Shown one piece after another: positions 14,360 to 22,028 of a stretch of 22,926 bases of DNA (position 1 is the first letter of the stretch; the number at the start of each line of letters is the position of its first letter). The stretch is from positions 1 to 22,926 of the IMG/VR virus record IMGVR_UViG_3300009152_000224, one strand, 5' to 3'. This DNA is from a virus. The position numbers and the translations under genes were made by a program. The notes beneath the pieces were generated by a model. The model was not told where the DNA came from. It saw only the letters and a list, made by a program, of their open reading frames with translations, and searched no databases.

Positions 14360-17300
14360 ATGTCATATAAACGAAAATTCACAAATCAACACGGTTCACT
14401 AAGTCCAATAAGCGGTATGAACAGTAATACCGGCTCATGGAACGCTGGTATGAATAAAGAACCAACTGGCGGCTGGAACAATGATTTTGCTTTTAGAAAC
14501 TATCAAAGCAGACTGCCAGAAGTCTATACAGGACATCCAAATCGCATAGAGCGATACAATCAGTATGAAATGATGGATGTGGATCCTGAAATAAACGCAT
14601 GTTTGGACATTCTTTCTGAATTTAGTACACAGATGAATGAACACAACAATACGCCGTTTGAGATACAGTTTAATGATGATCCCACTACTACTGAAGTTGA
14701 ACTAGTAGTAAAGCAATTACAGCAGTGGTGTAAATTGAATGAGTTGGACACCAGAATATTTAAGATATTTCGCAACACAGTAAAGTACGGTGATCAGGTT
14801 TTTGTTCGTGACCCAGAAAATTTCAAACTGTATTGGACTGACATGACAAAGGTCGTCAAAGTTATTGTCAACGAGAGTGAGGGCAAGAAGCCTGAGCAGT
14901 ATGTAATCAAAGATATTAATCCAAATTTACAAAATTTAAGTATTGCTGAAAAGACTACTACTGACTTTCAAGCACAGCCACCTACCGCTGGGTACAGTGC
15001 TCCATACAGCTATACTGTTCCAAACGAACCTTATGGAACCACGGGCAGTAGATTTAGCTTGGGTATTAACGAAGCTGCTATAGATGCTAAGCATGTAGTG
15101 CATCTTAGCTTGACTGAAGGACTTGACCGTTATTGGCCATTTGGACAAAGTATACTTGAAAATATATTCAAAGTTTATAAGCAGAAAGAATTATTAGAAG
15201 ACGCTATTCTAATATATCGTGTTCAACGGGCACCAGAGCGCAGAATATTCAAAATAGATGTTGGAAATATGCCAAGTCACTTGGCTATGGCATTCGTTAA
15301 TAGAATTAAAGACGAAATTCATCAGCGAAGAATACCAAGTGTTCATGGCGGACAGAGTGTAATGGATGCTACATATAATCCACTTTGCTTGGATTTAAGT
15401 ACACGAATTCCACTATTGGATGGACGAACTCTGGAATTACAGGAGTTAATTCGTGAGTTTGAATCTGGTAAAGAAAACTGGACCTATAGTTGTGATCCAG
15501 TCACTGGTAAAGTAGTACCAGGTGTAATTAACTGGGCAGGTATTACACGCAAGAACACCGAAGTTATCAAAGTAACACTAGATAATGGAAAAACTTTAAC
15601 ATGCACACCTGATCACAAAATTCCAGTATTCGGCAAAGGATTTGTTGAAGCACAAAATTTGACAGCAGAAGATAGTCTGATAGCGTTCAATGTGAGAAAC
15701 GAAAAAATCAGTGGTGAAAAATCAAGCGAATATCAACAAGTATGGGATCATGAAACTCGCGAGTGGGTGTGGACTCATCGCATGGTAGGCGAGTTTTTTA
15801 GAAAGATTGAAAAACATCAAGAGTATACATATCTTTCAGAAAATATTGGCGCAGAAAAAACAGTAATACATCACCGTGATTATAACAGATTCAATAATGA
15901 TCCGCGCAATCTAACATACATGAACAAGAAGGATCATATACTGTATCACGCTGCACAGGAATCTGATTTTTGGAAAACCATGACAGAAGAATATCGTGCT
16001 GAGCTTACTGGTAAAATTTCAGAAACTGTAAAACAGAACTGGAATATAATGACCGAGCATGAGCGTCATATTGCTCTGTACCGCATTCGTGCAGCGCAGA
16101 CTAAAGCAGTGTGGCTTCGCAATAATGACTCAGAACATGCAGCAAAATATTCAATAAATGCAAGTAAGTCCAGAAAAGAATATATTAAAAATAATCCAGC
16201 TTTTGCCGAGCAACTTAGTAAAAATTTAGAAAACAGAGTAAAGTTTAATAACCAAAAGCTCACGATGACATTTGACATGCTTCAGTTAGTAGTAGAAAAA
16301 GTCAAAGCTCACGGTAAAAACAAAAAGAAAATTATTGATTTGTGTTCAAGCGATGAAAAGCTACTTGAACTTGTAAGACAGCACAACTCTGAGATGAGTG
16401 ATAGTGCTACGCAAAATAAAATTAATTTGAATCAATTTGGCGAAAAGAAAATTAATCGTCTAATTACACAATTCGGATATAAAAATTGGAAACATTTCGT
16501 TAGCTCAATTGAACAGTTTAACCATCGCGTAGTAAGTATTGAGCGAGTTAGCAATCGTGATACCGGCACTATAACTATTGATGGAACCGAAAGATGGCAC
16601 AACTATCATACTTTTGCGATTGATTCTGGAATCTTCATTAAAAACTCAATCAATGAGGACTACTTCTTTCCAGTAACAGCAGACGGTCGTGGTAGTGATG
16701 TTACTACACTGCCGGGCGGATGTTTTAGCATGGATACTAGAGTTTCGTTATTGGATGGCAGAGAACTATCTATTGCTGAAATTGAAAGTGAAATGAAAAC
16801 TGGCAAACAGCTATGGACATACAGTTGTGAGCCACTTACTGGAAAAGTAGTCCCTGGACTAATTACATGGGCCGGCGTAACTAAGCCTCGTGCGAAAGTG
16901 CTAAAGATTACTCTTGATAACGGTGAGCATATTATCTGTACACCGGAACATAAATTTCCAGTATATGAACAAGAATTCAAGCGCGCCGACGAATTTGTTG
17001 TGGGCGACAGTATGATTCCTCTATATAGAAAGAAAGAATATCTTGGAAAAAGCAAAAATGAATATGAACAGTATTACGACAATGAGGCAAAAGAGTGGAA
17101 GTTTACTCACCGAACAGTCGCTGACTATCTAAAAGATACCCTCGTGTGTTATCATGTTCATGATTCGTCCACCAGTAATGGATTGTATGAAGTCAGACAT
17201 CATAAAGACTTCAATAGATTCAACAATGATCCGCAAAATCTATGCTGGATGTCATTCAGTGACCATATCAAGTATCACGCTGACCACAACACACAGCGAA

Positions 17301-18814
17301 TTCAAATTATCAAAGAAAATAATATAAATGAATATAGGAAAATTTGCAAGAATAATTCAATAGCGCAAAAAAAACGATGGGAAAACACAACACCTGAACA
17401 AAAAGAAAACTTTGTCGATGGTCTTAGACAGTTCTGGAGCAATCTTACTGATGAAGAACGCCAGCTCATAACGGACAAGATGAGCGCCTCGATAAAAAAA
17501 TATATTGAATCTCTATCTGAAGATGATCGTGAATCTAGAGCACAAAATTCGCGTGATGCATTCAAAATTGCCTCATCACGAAAACTAGAAAAAATGCGCA
17601 CTGATGAAGAATACCATGCATGGGTTTGTCAGCAGCAGAGTGCAGGGTGGACCGAGAAACTTCGTGAACAACGTGCATATCAAACCAGAGAATGGAACTA
17701 CATCAATTGGAGCGACGAGCGCGGCAAAGAGCGCAAGAAGAAGCACAGTGATAGACAGCGAGTTGAGTATACACATGACATGCTGAAGTTTGTTATTGAT
17801 ATGGTCAAGGGAAAAACTACGCATGAAGTAACTGCTGACAATATCGCTGCTGAATTGAACAAGTCATCTCTACGAGATAAGTTAGTTGAACTGAACAAAG
17901 ATAAACAAGTTCGTAACTGGAAGGTTGAAGAAGGGTTCACTCCAGGAAACATCAGACGTTCACTAGTGCAACAAATTGGATATAAGTCATGGAAAGACTT
18001 TCGTGTGAAAGAAAGCGTGCACAATCACCGAGTAGCTGCCCTTGAGTGGTTAGAAGAAGAGATCTCAGTTGGCACGTTGACAATTGACGGCGATGAAATA
18101 TATCATGATTATCATACTTTTGCCCTGAGCGTTGGCGTATTTACGAAAAATAGCAATCTAGGGGAAATAGATGATCTTAGATACTTCAACAACAGACTTG
18201 CACGAGGATTGCGTGTACCAAGTAGTTATCTACCAACTGGTCCAGAAGATAGTGAGCGACCATTAGTAGACGGAAAAGTAGGAACTGCACTAATACAAGA
18301 GTATCGTTTCAATCAATATTGTGAGCGTTTGCAGGGTTACATTGCTCGCAAATTGAATGAAGAGTTCAAGTTATTCTTACGCTGGCGTGGATTCAATATA
18401 GACGCTGGTTTATTTGATTTAAAATTTAACCCCCCTCAAAATTTCGCAGCGTATCGTCAAAGTGAAATTGATCAAGTCAGAGTAAATGTGTTTAATTCAG
18501 TGGCACAGCTACCATACATATCTACTAGATTTGCAATGGAAAGATTTTTGGGCCTAAGTCAAGAAGAAATAAAGAAGAACGAGAAGTTATGGCATGAAGA
18601 GCGTAGTAAACCAGAAGACGAAGAAAAAACAGCAAAGGGCACAGATTTGCGTAGTATTGGACTAAGCACTAGTGACATTGAAAGTGACACCGAAACGGCA
18701 GAAAATATTCCTCCAGAGGGTCAAGAGCAGATGCCAGGTATCTCTCCAGAAGTTACTGCTCCAGTGGGTGCACCGCCAGCAGTTGGCCCAGAGACTGCTC
18801 CTCCCGCAATATAA
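14360..18814 (+). CDS. 20: Portal vertex protein gp20 carrying two inteins
   Basis: The precursor is 1484 residues. Removing residues 343-762 and 788-1264 leaves a 587-residue portal, in the usual range (T4 gp20 is 524). Extein landmarks match gp20: IERYNQYEMMDVDPEINACL near the N-terminus, NTVKYGDQVF, a block ending RRIPSVHGGQSVMDATYNPL, then SINEDYFFPVTADGRGS, TTLPGG and SNLGEIDDLRYFNNRLARGL, corresponding to T4 SMSEDFFF...DGRGS...LPGGQNLGEIEDL. The C-terminus is an acidic, Pro-rich tail. The portal ring occupies one capsid vertex, nucleates prohead assembly and is the DNA gateway. Both inteins interrupt the most conserved part, so head assembly depends on two correct splicing events. Confidence 0.93.
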   Translation: MSYKRKFTNQHGSLSPISGMNSNTGSWNAGMNKEPTGGWNNDFAFRNYQSRLPEVYTGHPNRIERYNQYEMMDVDPEINACLDILSEFSTQMNEHNNTPFEIQFNDDPTTTEVELVVKQLQQWCKLNELDTRIFKIFRNTVKYGDQVFVRDPENFKLYWTDMTKVVKVIVNESEGKKPEQYVIKDINPNLQNLSIAEKTTTDFQAQPPTAGYSAPYSYTVPNEPYGTTGSRFSLGINEAAIDAKHVVHLSLTEGLDRYWPFGQSILENIFKVYKQKELLEDAILIYRVQRAPERRIFKIDVGNMPSHLAMAFVNRIKDEIHQRRIPSVHGGQSVMDATYNPLCLDLSTRIPLLDGRTLELQELIREFESGKENWTYSCDPVTGKVVPGVINWAGITRKNTEVIKVTLDNGKTLTCTPDHKIPVFGKGFVEAQNLTAEDSLIAFNVRNEKISGEKSSEYQQVWDHETREWVWTHRMVGEFFRKIEKHQEYTYLSENIGAEKTVIHHRDYNRFNNDPRNLTYMNKKDHILYHAAQESDFWKTMTEEYRAELTGKISETVKQNWNIMTEHERHIALYRIRAAQTKAVWLRNNDSEHAAKYSINASKSRKEYIKNNPAFAEQLSKNLENRVKFNNQKLTMTFDMLQLVVEKVKAHGKNKKKIIDLCSSDEKLLELVRQHNSEMSDSATQNKINLNQFGEKKINRLITQFGYKNWKHFVSSIEQFNHRVVSIERVSNRDTGTITIDGTERWHNYHTFAIDSGIFIKNSINEDYFFPVTADGRGSDVTTLPGGCFSMDTRVSLLDGRELSIAEIESEMKTGKQLWTYSCEPLTGKVVPGLITWAGVTKPRAKVLKITLDNGEHIICTPEHKFPVYEQEFKRADEFVVGDSMIPLYRKKEYLGKSKNEYEQYYDNEAKEWKFTHRTVADYLKDTLVCYHVHDSSTSNGLYEVRHHKDFNRFNNDPQNLCWMSFSDHIKYHADHNTQRIQIIKENNINEYRKICKNNSIAQKKRWENTTPEQKENFVDGLRQFWSNLTDEERQLITDKMSASIKKYIESLSEDDRESRAQNSRDAFKIASSRKLEKMRTDEEYHAWVCQQQSAGWTEKLREQRAYQTREWNYINWSDERGKERKKKHSDRQRVEYTHDMLKFVIDMVKGKTTHEVTADNIAAELNKSSLRDKLVELNKDKQVRNWKVEEGFTPGNIRRSLVQQIGYKSWKDFRVKESVHNHRVAALEWLEEEISVGTLTIDGDEIYHDYHTFALSVGVFTKNSNLGEIDDLRYFNNRLARGLRVPSSYLPTGPEDSERPLVDGKVGTALIQEYRFNQYCERLQGYIARKLNEEFKLFLRWRGFNIDAGLFDLKFNPPQNFAAYRQSEIDQVRVNVFNSVAQLPYISTRFAMERFLGLSQEEIKKNEKLWHEERSKPEDEEKTAKGTDLRSIGLSTSDIESDTETAENIPPEGQEQMPGISPEVTAPVGAPPAVGPETAPPAI
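15386..16645 (+). mobile_element. Portal intein 1 with HNH endonuclease
   Basis: Precursor residues 343-762 (420 aa), between DATYNPL and SINEDYFF. It starts C343 (CLDLSTRIPLLDG, block A), has block B TCTPDHKIPV with the T..H pair, block F HNYHTFAIDSG, and ends IFIKN followed by Ser +1. The penultimate residue is Lys rather than the usual His. An HNH homing endonuclease lies inside: VIHHRDYNRFNNDPRNLTYM, followed by DHILYHA and Lys/Arg-rich helices likely to bind DNA. It is clearly related to portal intein 2. Confidence 0.92.
16721..18151 (+). mobile_element. Portal intein 2 with HNH endonuclease
   Basis: Precursor residues 788-1264 (477 aa), between TTLPGG and SNLGEIDD. It starts C788 (CFSMDTRVSLLDG), with block B CTPEHKFPVY, block F HDYHTFALSVG and end VFTKN followed by Ser +1, again with Lys instead of penultimate His. 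The HNH core reads VRHHKDFNRFNNDPQNLCWM then DHIKYHA. Shared phrases with intein 1 (LWTYSCEPLTGKVVPG against NWTYSCDPVTGKVVPG; YKSWKDF against YKNWKHF) show common descent. It is longer through extra residues in the helical region after the HNH. Confidence 0.92.
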
Positions 18815-18815
18815 A

Positions 18816-18823
18816 GATAAATA
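18816..18823 (+). promoter_or_regulatory. Possible late promoter (GATAAATA) after the portal gene
   Basis: GATAAATA lies right after the portal stop, 5 bases before ATG 18829 and 14 before ATG 18838. The octamer matches the other sites, but the short spacing makes it weaker; if used, it favours 18838 as the translation start. Confidence 0.4.
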
Positions 18824-18828
18824 GTAAT

Positions 18829-19050
18829 ATGCTGTTAATGGAATTTTATAACTCAGTGCCGACGAATTTTCAAGATATTGAGAATGACAATAGTCAGCCT
18901 CGTTGGTTGGAAACTCGTAAAACCAGATTAACATTAGCCGCAATAAATAAAATTCGTCGCATGAACGAGGTTCAAGCATACGAGAGAGCAAAAAATTTAA
19001 AAAAGATTAGACAGCAATATAGTCCCCCGGTAGCTGGTCCCGGCCTCTAA
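18829..19050 (+). CDS. Small conserved-looking protein between portal and prohead core genes
   Basis: Encodes 73 residues (70 if started at ATG 18838, MEFYNSVPTNF). Features are a central basic region PRWLETRKTRLTLAAINKIR, a helix MNEVQAYERAKNLKKIRQQY, and a Pro/Gly-rich end. It lies 14 bases after gp20 and is closed by a hairpin terminator. T4 has small prohead core genes (67, 68) in this interval, but no specific match to gp68 is visible. A head or core role is inferred from location only. Confidence 0.65.
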   Translation: MLLMEFYNSVPTNFQDIENDNSQPRWLETRKTRLTLAAINKIRRMNEVQAYERAKNLKKIRQQYSPPVAGPGL

Positions 19051-19085
19051 ACTTTAGATTAGCAGTTATTAAGTTTGAAAATGCA

Positions 19086-19116
19086 AAAAAACAGCACATT
19101 TTACGCTGTTTTTTTT
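19086..19116 (+). terminator. Intrinsic terminator after the portal operon
   Basis: The stem AAAAAACAGC/GCTGTTTTTT has a 9-base loop and a T-run of eight. It lies 36 bases after the stop of the small protein gene and just before a new promoter-like octamer, so it separates portal expression from the abundant core and capsid genes. Confidence 0.85.
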
Positions 19117-19123
19117 CGTATGT

Positions 19124-19131
19124 GTTAAATA
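19124..19131 (+). promoter_or_regulatory. Probable late promoter (GTTAAATA) for core and capsid genes
   Basis: GTTAAATACT lies directly after the terminator and 34 bases before the gp67-like ATG. It differs from GATAAATA by one base. It would start the 67-21-22-23 transcript. Confidence 0.45.
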
Positions 19132-19153
19132 CTCTAAGCAAAGCCATTTACCT

Positions 19154-19160
19154 AAAGGAG
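19154..19160 (+). promoter_or_regulatory. Strong ribosome binding site
   Basis: AAAGGAG lies five bases before ATG 19166. It is one of only two near-perfect Shine-Dalgarno sequences in the window, the other being before gp23. This fits high expression of head components. Confidence 0.8.
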
Positions 19161-19165
19161 AAAAA

Positions 19166-20029
19166 ATGTCTACAGCAAAATATGAAAAGTTAATTGATCT
19201 AATTCTTAACGAAGATCAAGAACGAGCAGAACAATTATTTCACGAGATTGTAGTTGAACAAAGTCGTGCAATTTATGAAAGTTTAATGGAAGAAGATGAT
19301 ATTGGAACACTTCACGATGAACTCACAGACGAGAGCATCGGTGGTGGCGATATGATGGAAGCCGACGATGACATGGACGCTGACATGGACGCTGATATGG
19401 ATGCCGACATGGACGCTGACATGGACGCTGACATGGATGACATGGACGCTGATATGGACGCCGACATGAGCGACGAAGAAAGCGACGAAATGGACGCTGA
19501 TATGGGCGACGAAGAAGGCGATGAAATGGACGCCGACATGGACGCCGAAGAAGGCGAAGCTGCTACAAAAGACGACATTATGAATCTAGAAGACAAGCTA
19601 GACGAATTGATGGCCGAATTTGAAGCCATGATGCACGGTGGTAAGAATGAAGAGCCATCTGAAGAGCCAGAAGGTGAAGAAGTAATGGAAAGCTTAATTC
19701 CAGCACCAAAAGCTAAGCATGAGGATCACAAAGCCAAGAGCCCAGTTGCTGCTGACAGTGGCAAAAAAGGTCCAACTGGCGGCGTAGCTAAGCCAGCACT
19801 ATCAAGTGGAGCAGAATCTGTTCCAACTGGTCCAAAGACACCAAGCAATCCTTACACAAAGGGCATGGGTCAAGTAAAGCACGCTGGTCAATTTAAGAAC
19901 ACAGTAGACGGCGCTGGTAAACTTGGTGCTGGTAAGGGCGATGCTGCTCCAAAAGCAAAGCACGAAGACCACAAAGCCAAGAGTCCAGTTGCTGAGTCTA
20001 AAAAGCCAGTAAAGAAAATAGTTAAGTAA
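19166..20029 (+). CDS. 67: Prohead core protein, gp67-like, with acidic repeats and a basic tail
   Basis: Encodes 287 residues. The first ~45 (EKLIDLILNEDQERAEQLFH ... IYESLMEEDD) parallel the start of T4 gp67, an 80-residue prohead core protein with a short helical N-terminus followed by an Asp/Glu run. A gp21-type cleavage site LME|E (40-42) sits at the junction. Residues ~63-137 are almost pure Asp/Met/Ala/Glu in DMDA repeats. The remaining ~120 residues are the opposite, Lys/Pro/Gly-rich, and contain APKAKHEDHKAKSPVA twice (180-195 and 261-276). The position between gp20 and gp21 matches T4. The length and the basic half are unusual; the tail may bind DNA or the acidic region, but this is inference. 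Confidence 0.78.
   Translation: MSTAKYEKLIDLILNEDQERAEQLFHEIVVEQSRAIYESLMEEDDIGTLHDELTDESIGGGDMMEADDDMDADMDADMDADMDADMDADMDDMDADMDADMSDEESDEMDADMGDEEGDEMDADMDAEEGEAATKDDIMNLEDKLDELMAEFEAMMHGGKNEEPSEEPEGEEVMESLIPAPKAKHEDHKAKSPVAADSGKKGPTGGVAKPALSSGAESVPTGPKTPSNPYTKGMGQVKHAGQFKNTVDGAGKLGAGKGDAAPKAKHEDHKAKSPVAESKKPVKKIVK
19370..19546 (+). repeat. Short-period acidic coding repeat (DMDA)n
   Basis: A 12-base unit GACATGGACGCT (Asp-Met-Asp-Ala) is repeated almost perfectly from 19370 to about 19438. Interrupted copies follow, mixed with GACGAAGAA units, to 19546. The period keeps frame. The array probably expanded by slippage and is a likely site of length variation between related phages. Confidence 0.9.
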
Positions 20030-20068
20030 GAATTTAGATAAAATGGCTTCTTACTCAAAGTCAAAACT

Positions 20069-20716
20069 ATGAACAAGCGCGTACTGCAGGAATACTTAGC
20101 ACCAACTATGGCAAAAACTATAGTTGAATCTACTGATGACGGTCACGGTAAAAAGAATCTATATATGCGTGGGATATTCATCCAAGGAGACGTTCGAAAT
20201 GCTAATGAGCGTGTGTATCCAGTGAATGAAATTAGAAACGCAGTAAAAACAATGAGTCAGATGATTCAAGAACACGGGGGAATACTCGGTGAAGTTGATC
20301 ATCCTGACGATTTAAAGATCAACCTCGATCGCGTAAGTCACACCATTGTCGATATCGGGATGGACGGACCAAATGGTTTCGGTAAATTGAAGATACTTCC
20401 AACTCCAATGGGACAGTTAGTCAGTACCATGTTGGAAAGTGGAGTTAAACTAGGCGTTAGTAGTAGAGGAAGCGGTAATGTAGATGATACTACGGGCAAA
20501 GTCAGTGATTTTGAGATCGTTACAGTGGACATCGTAGCTCAACCTAGCGCACCAAACGCATATCCAAAAGCCATATACGAAGGGCTAATTGGAATGAAGC
20601 ATGGTCATCGCGTACTTGATAATCTTAAAGGTACTAACTTATCTAAAGATATCGCAGTTCAAAAATATCTTCAGGAATCAGTTCTTAAACTCATCAAGGA
20701 TTTAAAACTGAAATGA
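20069..20716 (+). CDS. 21: Prohead maturation protease gp21
   Basis: Encodes 215 residues, close to T4 gp21 (212 aa), a serine protease of the S77 / herpesvirus-assemblin-like fold. Expected catalytic positions are visible: GEVDHPDD (H78), LGVSSRGSG (S131 or S132) and FEIVTVDIVAQPSAPNAYP (D154 region). It is packaged in the prohead core and cleaves core and capsid proteins after (L/I)XE. Candidate sites are present in the gp67-like and gp23 proteins here. The start lacks a strong ribosome site; a weak GATAAAAT lies 24 bases upstream. Its stop overlaps the following small ORF by four bases (ATGA). Confidence 0.93.
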   Translation: MNKRVLQEYLAPTMAKTIVESTDDGHGKKNLYMRGIFIQGDVRNANERVYPVNEIRNAVKTMSQMIQEHGGILGEVDHPDDLKINLDRVSHTIVDIGMDGPNGFGKLKILPTPMGQLVSTMLESGVKLGVSSRGSGNVDDTTGKVSDFEIVTVDIVAQPSAPNAYPKAIYEGLIGMKHGHRVLDNLKGTNLSKDIAVQKYLQESVLKLIKDLKLK

Positions 20717-20895
20717 CAACGGCTTATGTTTACAAGTGGACACATTTACCCACCATGAAATGGTATAACGGATCAATTAGTAAAAAATTTATACCAGGAA
20801 CTGAACCAGATGGATTCGTTTCAGGCAGGATTATTACTAAAAGAAAACTCGTAGCCACGGAGTTAAACGTGCAAGTACAAGAAGGGAAAGCATAA
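20713..20895 (+). pseudogene. GIY-YIG endonuclease N-terminal remnant
   Basis: Encodes 60 residues starting MTTAYVYKWTHLPTMKWYNG, then GTEPDGFVSGRI. This matches the opening of phage GIY-YIG endonucleases, which read YVYKW(T)...KWYIGS...DGY. The second motif is YNG instead of YIG. The Arg and Glu catalytic helices and the DNA-binding part are missing, so nuclease activity is very unlikely. It overlaps gp21 by ATGA and ends one base before gp22. The gp22 ribosome site (GAAGGGAAAG) lies in its last codons, so the fragment may have been kept to couple translation of gp21 and gp22. It could also be a small working protein with a new role. Confidence 0.65.
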
Positions 20896-20896
20896 A

Positions 20897-22000
20897 ATGC
20901 TAGATGCCATCAAACCATTGTTAGAAAGCGGAATCGTCAACACTGAAACTGCTCAGGCCATCAATGAAGCTTGGGAAGTTAAGTTGAACGAAGCTCGCGA
21001 ACATGTTCGTGCTGAGTTGCGTGAAGAATTCGCCAACAAGTACGAGCACGATAAGAATGTTATGGTAGAGGCCCTTGACAAGATGGTAACATCAGGTCTA
21101 GAAGCAGAAATTGCCGAGTTCCGTGAAGAACGCAAGGCAATGAATGAAGATCGTGTTCGCGCACAAAATCGTCTTCAGGAAGCTGCTAAAAAATTCAATG
21201 AATTCATGGTTACAAAACTCGCGGAAGAAATTCGTGAATTGCGTGCTGATCGCAAGGTACAAATGGAAGGCCGTGGAAAGCTAGAACAATTCGTAGTAAA
21301 TGCTCTAGCTCGTGAAATCAAAGAGTTTGATCAGGACAAACGCGCTGTTGTTGAAGCAAAGGTAAAATTAGTTGCCGAAGCCAAGACACAACTTGAAGCA
21401 CTAAAGCAGAAATTCATAGCTGAAAGTGCTAAAAAGTTAAACGCAAGTGTCACCAAACAGTTAAAGGGTGAAATCGGACAGTTGAAGGAAGACATCAAGG
21501 TAGCTCGTGAGAGTGCATTTGGTCGTCGTCTATTTGAAGCATTTGCTGCTGAGTTTAGTGCTACTCATCTCAATGAGAAGGTTGAAGTACGAAAATTACA
21601 AGCACAATTGACAAACAAAGAACAACAATTGGCCGAATCTGCCAAGCAAGTTAAATCAGCCAAGTTATTGGTTGAGAGCAAAGAACGTGAAGTTCGTATT
21701 ATCAAGGAATCCAATCTCCGTGAAAAGACTCTAACAGAATTGTTGGGTACATTAAACGAAGAAAAGGCTGAAGTAATGCGTAATTTACTAGAAAGCGTAC
21801 AAACACCAAAGCTAAAAGTCGCTTTCGATAAGTATCTACCAGCCGTATTAAACAACGGAACAAGCAAGTTAACTGTATCTGAAAAGAAACAAGTTATTGC
21901 CGAAAGCGTTGTGACTGGTGATAAAACTGCCAAGAAAATTGAGGTTGACGCCGAGGAACGTGATAACGTTATCGCGATTAAACGTCTGGCAGGGCTTTAA
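20897..22000 (+). CDS. 22: Prohead scaffold core protein gp22
   Basis: Encodes 367 residues of nearly continuous charged alpha helix and coiled coil, as in T4 gp22 (269 aa), the main internal scaffold of the prohead that is degraded by gp21 before DNA packaging. It opens MLDAIKPLLESGIVNTETAQ and contains ELREEF, LREKTLTELL and VMRNLLESVQTP near the C-terminal third, a pattern usual in gp22 of T4-like phages. Gene position between 21 and 23 confirms the assignment. AAGGGA lies about nine bases before the ATG, inside the preceding remnant. It is about 100 residues longer than the T4 protein because of an expanded heptad region. Confidence 0.92.
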   Translation: MLDAIKPLLESGIVNTETAQAINEAWEVKLNEAREHVRAELREEFANKYEHDKNVMVEALDKMVTSGLEAEIAEFREERKAMNEDRVRAQNRLQEAAKKFNEFMVTKLAEEIRELRADRKVQMEGRGKLEQFVVNALAREIKEFDQDKRAVVEAKVKLVAEAKTQLEALKQKFIAESAKKLNASVTKQLKGEIGQLKEDIKVARESAFGRRLFEAFAAEFSATHLNEKVEVRKLQAQLTNKEQQLAESAKQVKSAKLLVESKEREVRIIKESNLREKTLTELLGTLNEEKAEVMRNLLESVQTPKLKVAFDKYLPAVLNNGTSKLTVSEKKQVIAESVVTGDKTAKKIEVDAEERDNVIAIKRLAGL

Positions 22001-22013
22001 TTTAGACATTAAA

Positions 22014-22019
22014 AAGGAG
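22014..22019 (+). promoter_or_regulatory. Ribosome binding site of gp23
   Basis: AAGGAG lies nine bases before ATG 22029. Its strength fits the most abundant virion protein. Confidence 0.75.
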
Positions 22020-22028
22020 ATAAAATAA

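Noticed and set aside
16660-18024. Minus-strand open frames across portal intein 2
   Set aside because: They are shadows of a strongly coding plus frame and show no family features.
19312-19629. Minus-strand open frame of 105 codons rich in Ser/Met/Ala
   Set aside because: Antisense of the DMDA repeats; repetitive codons simply lack stops on that strand.
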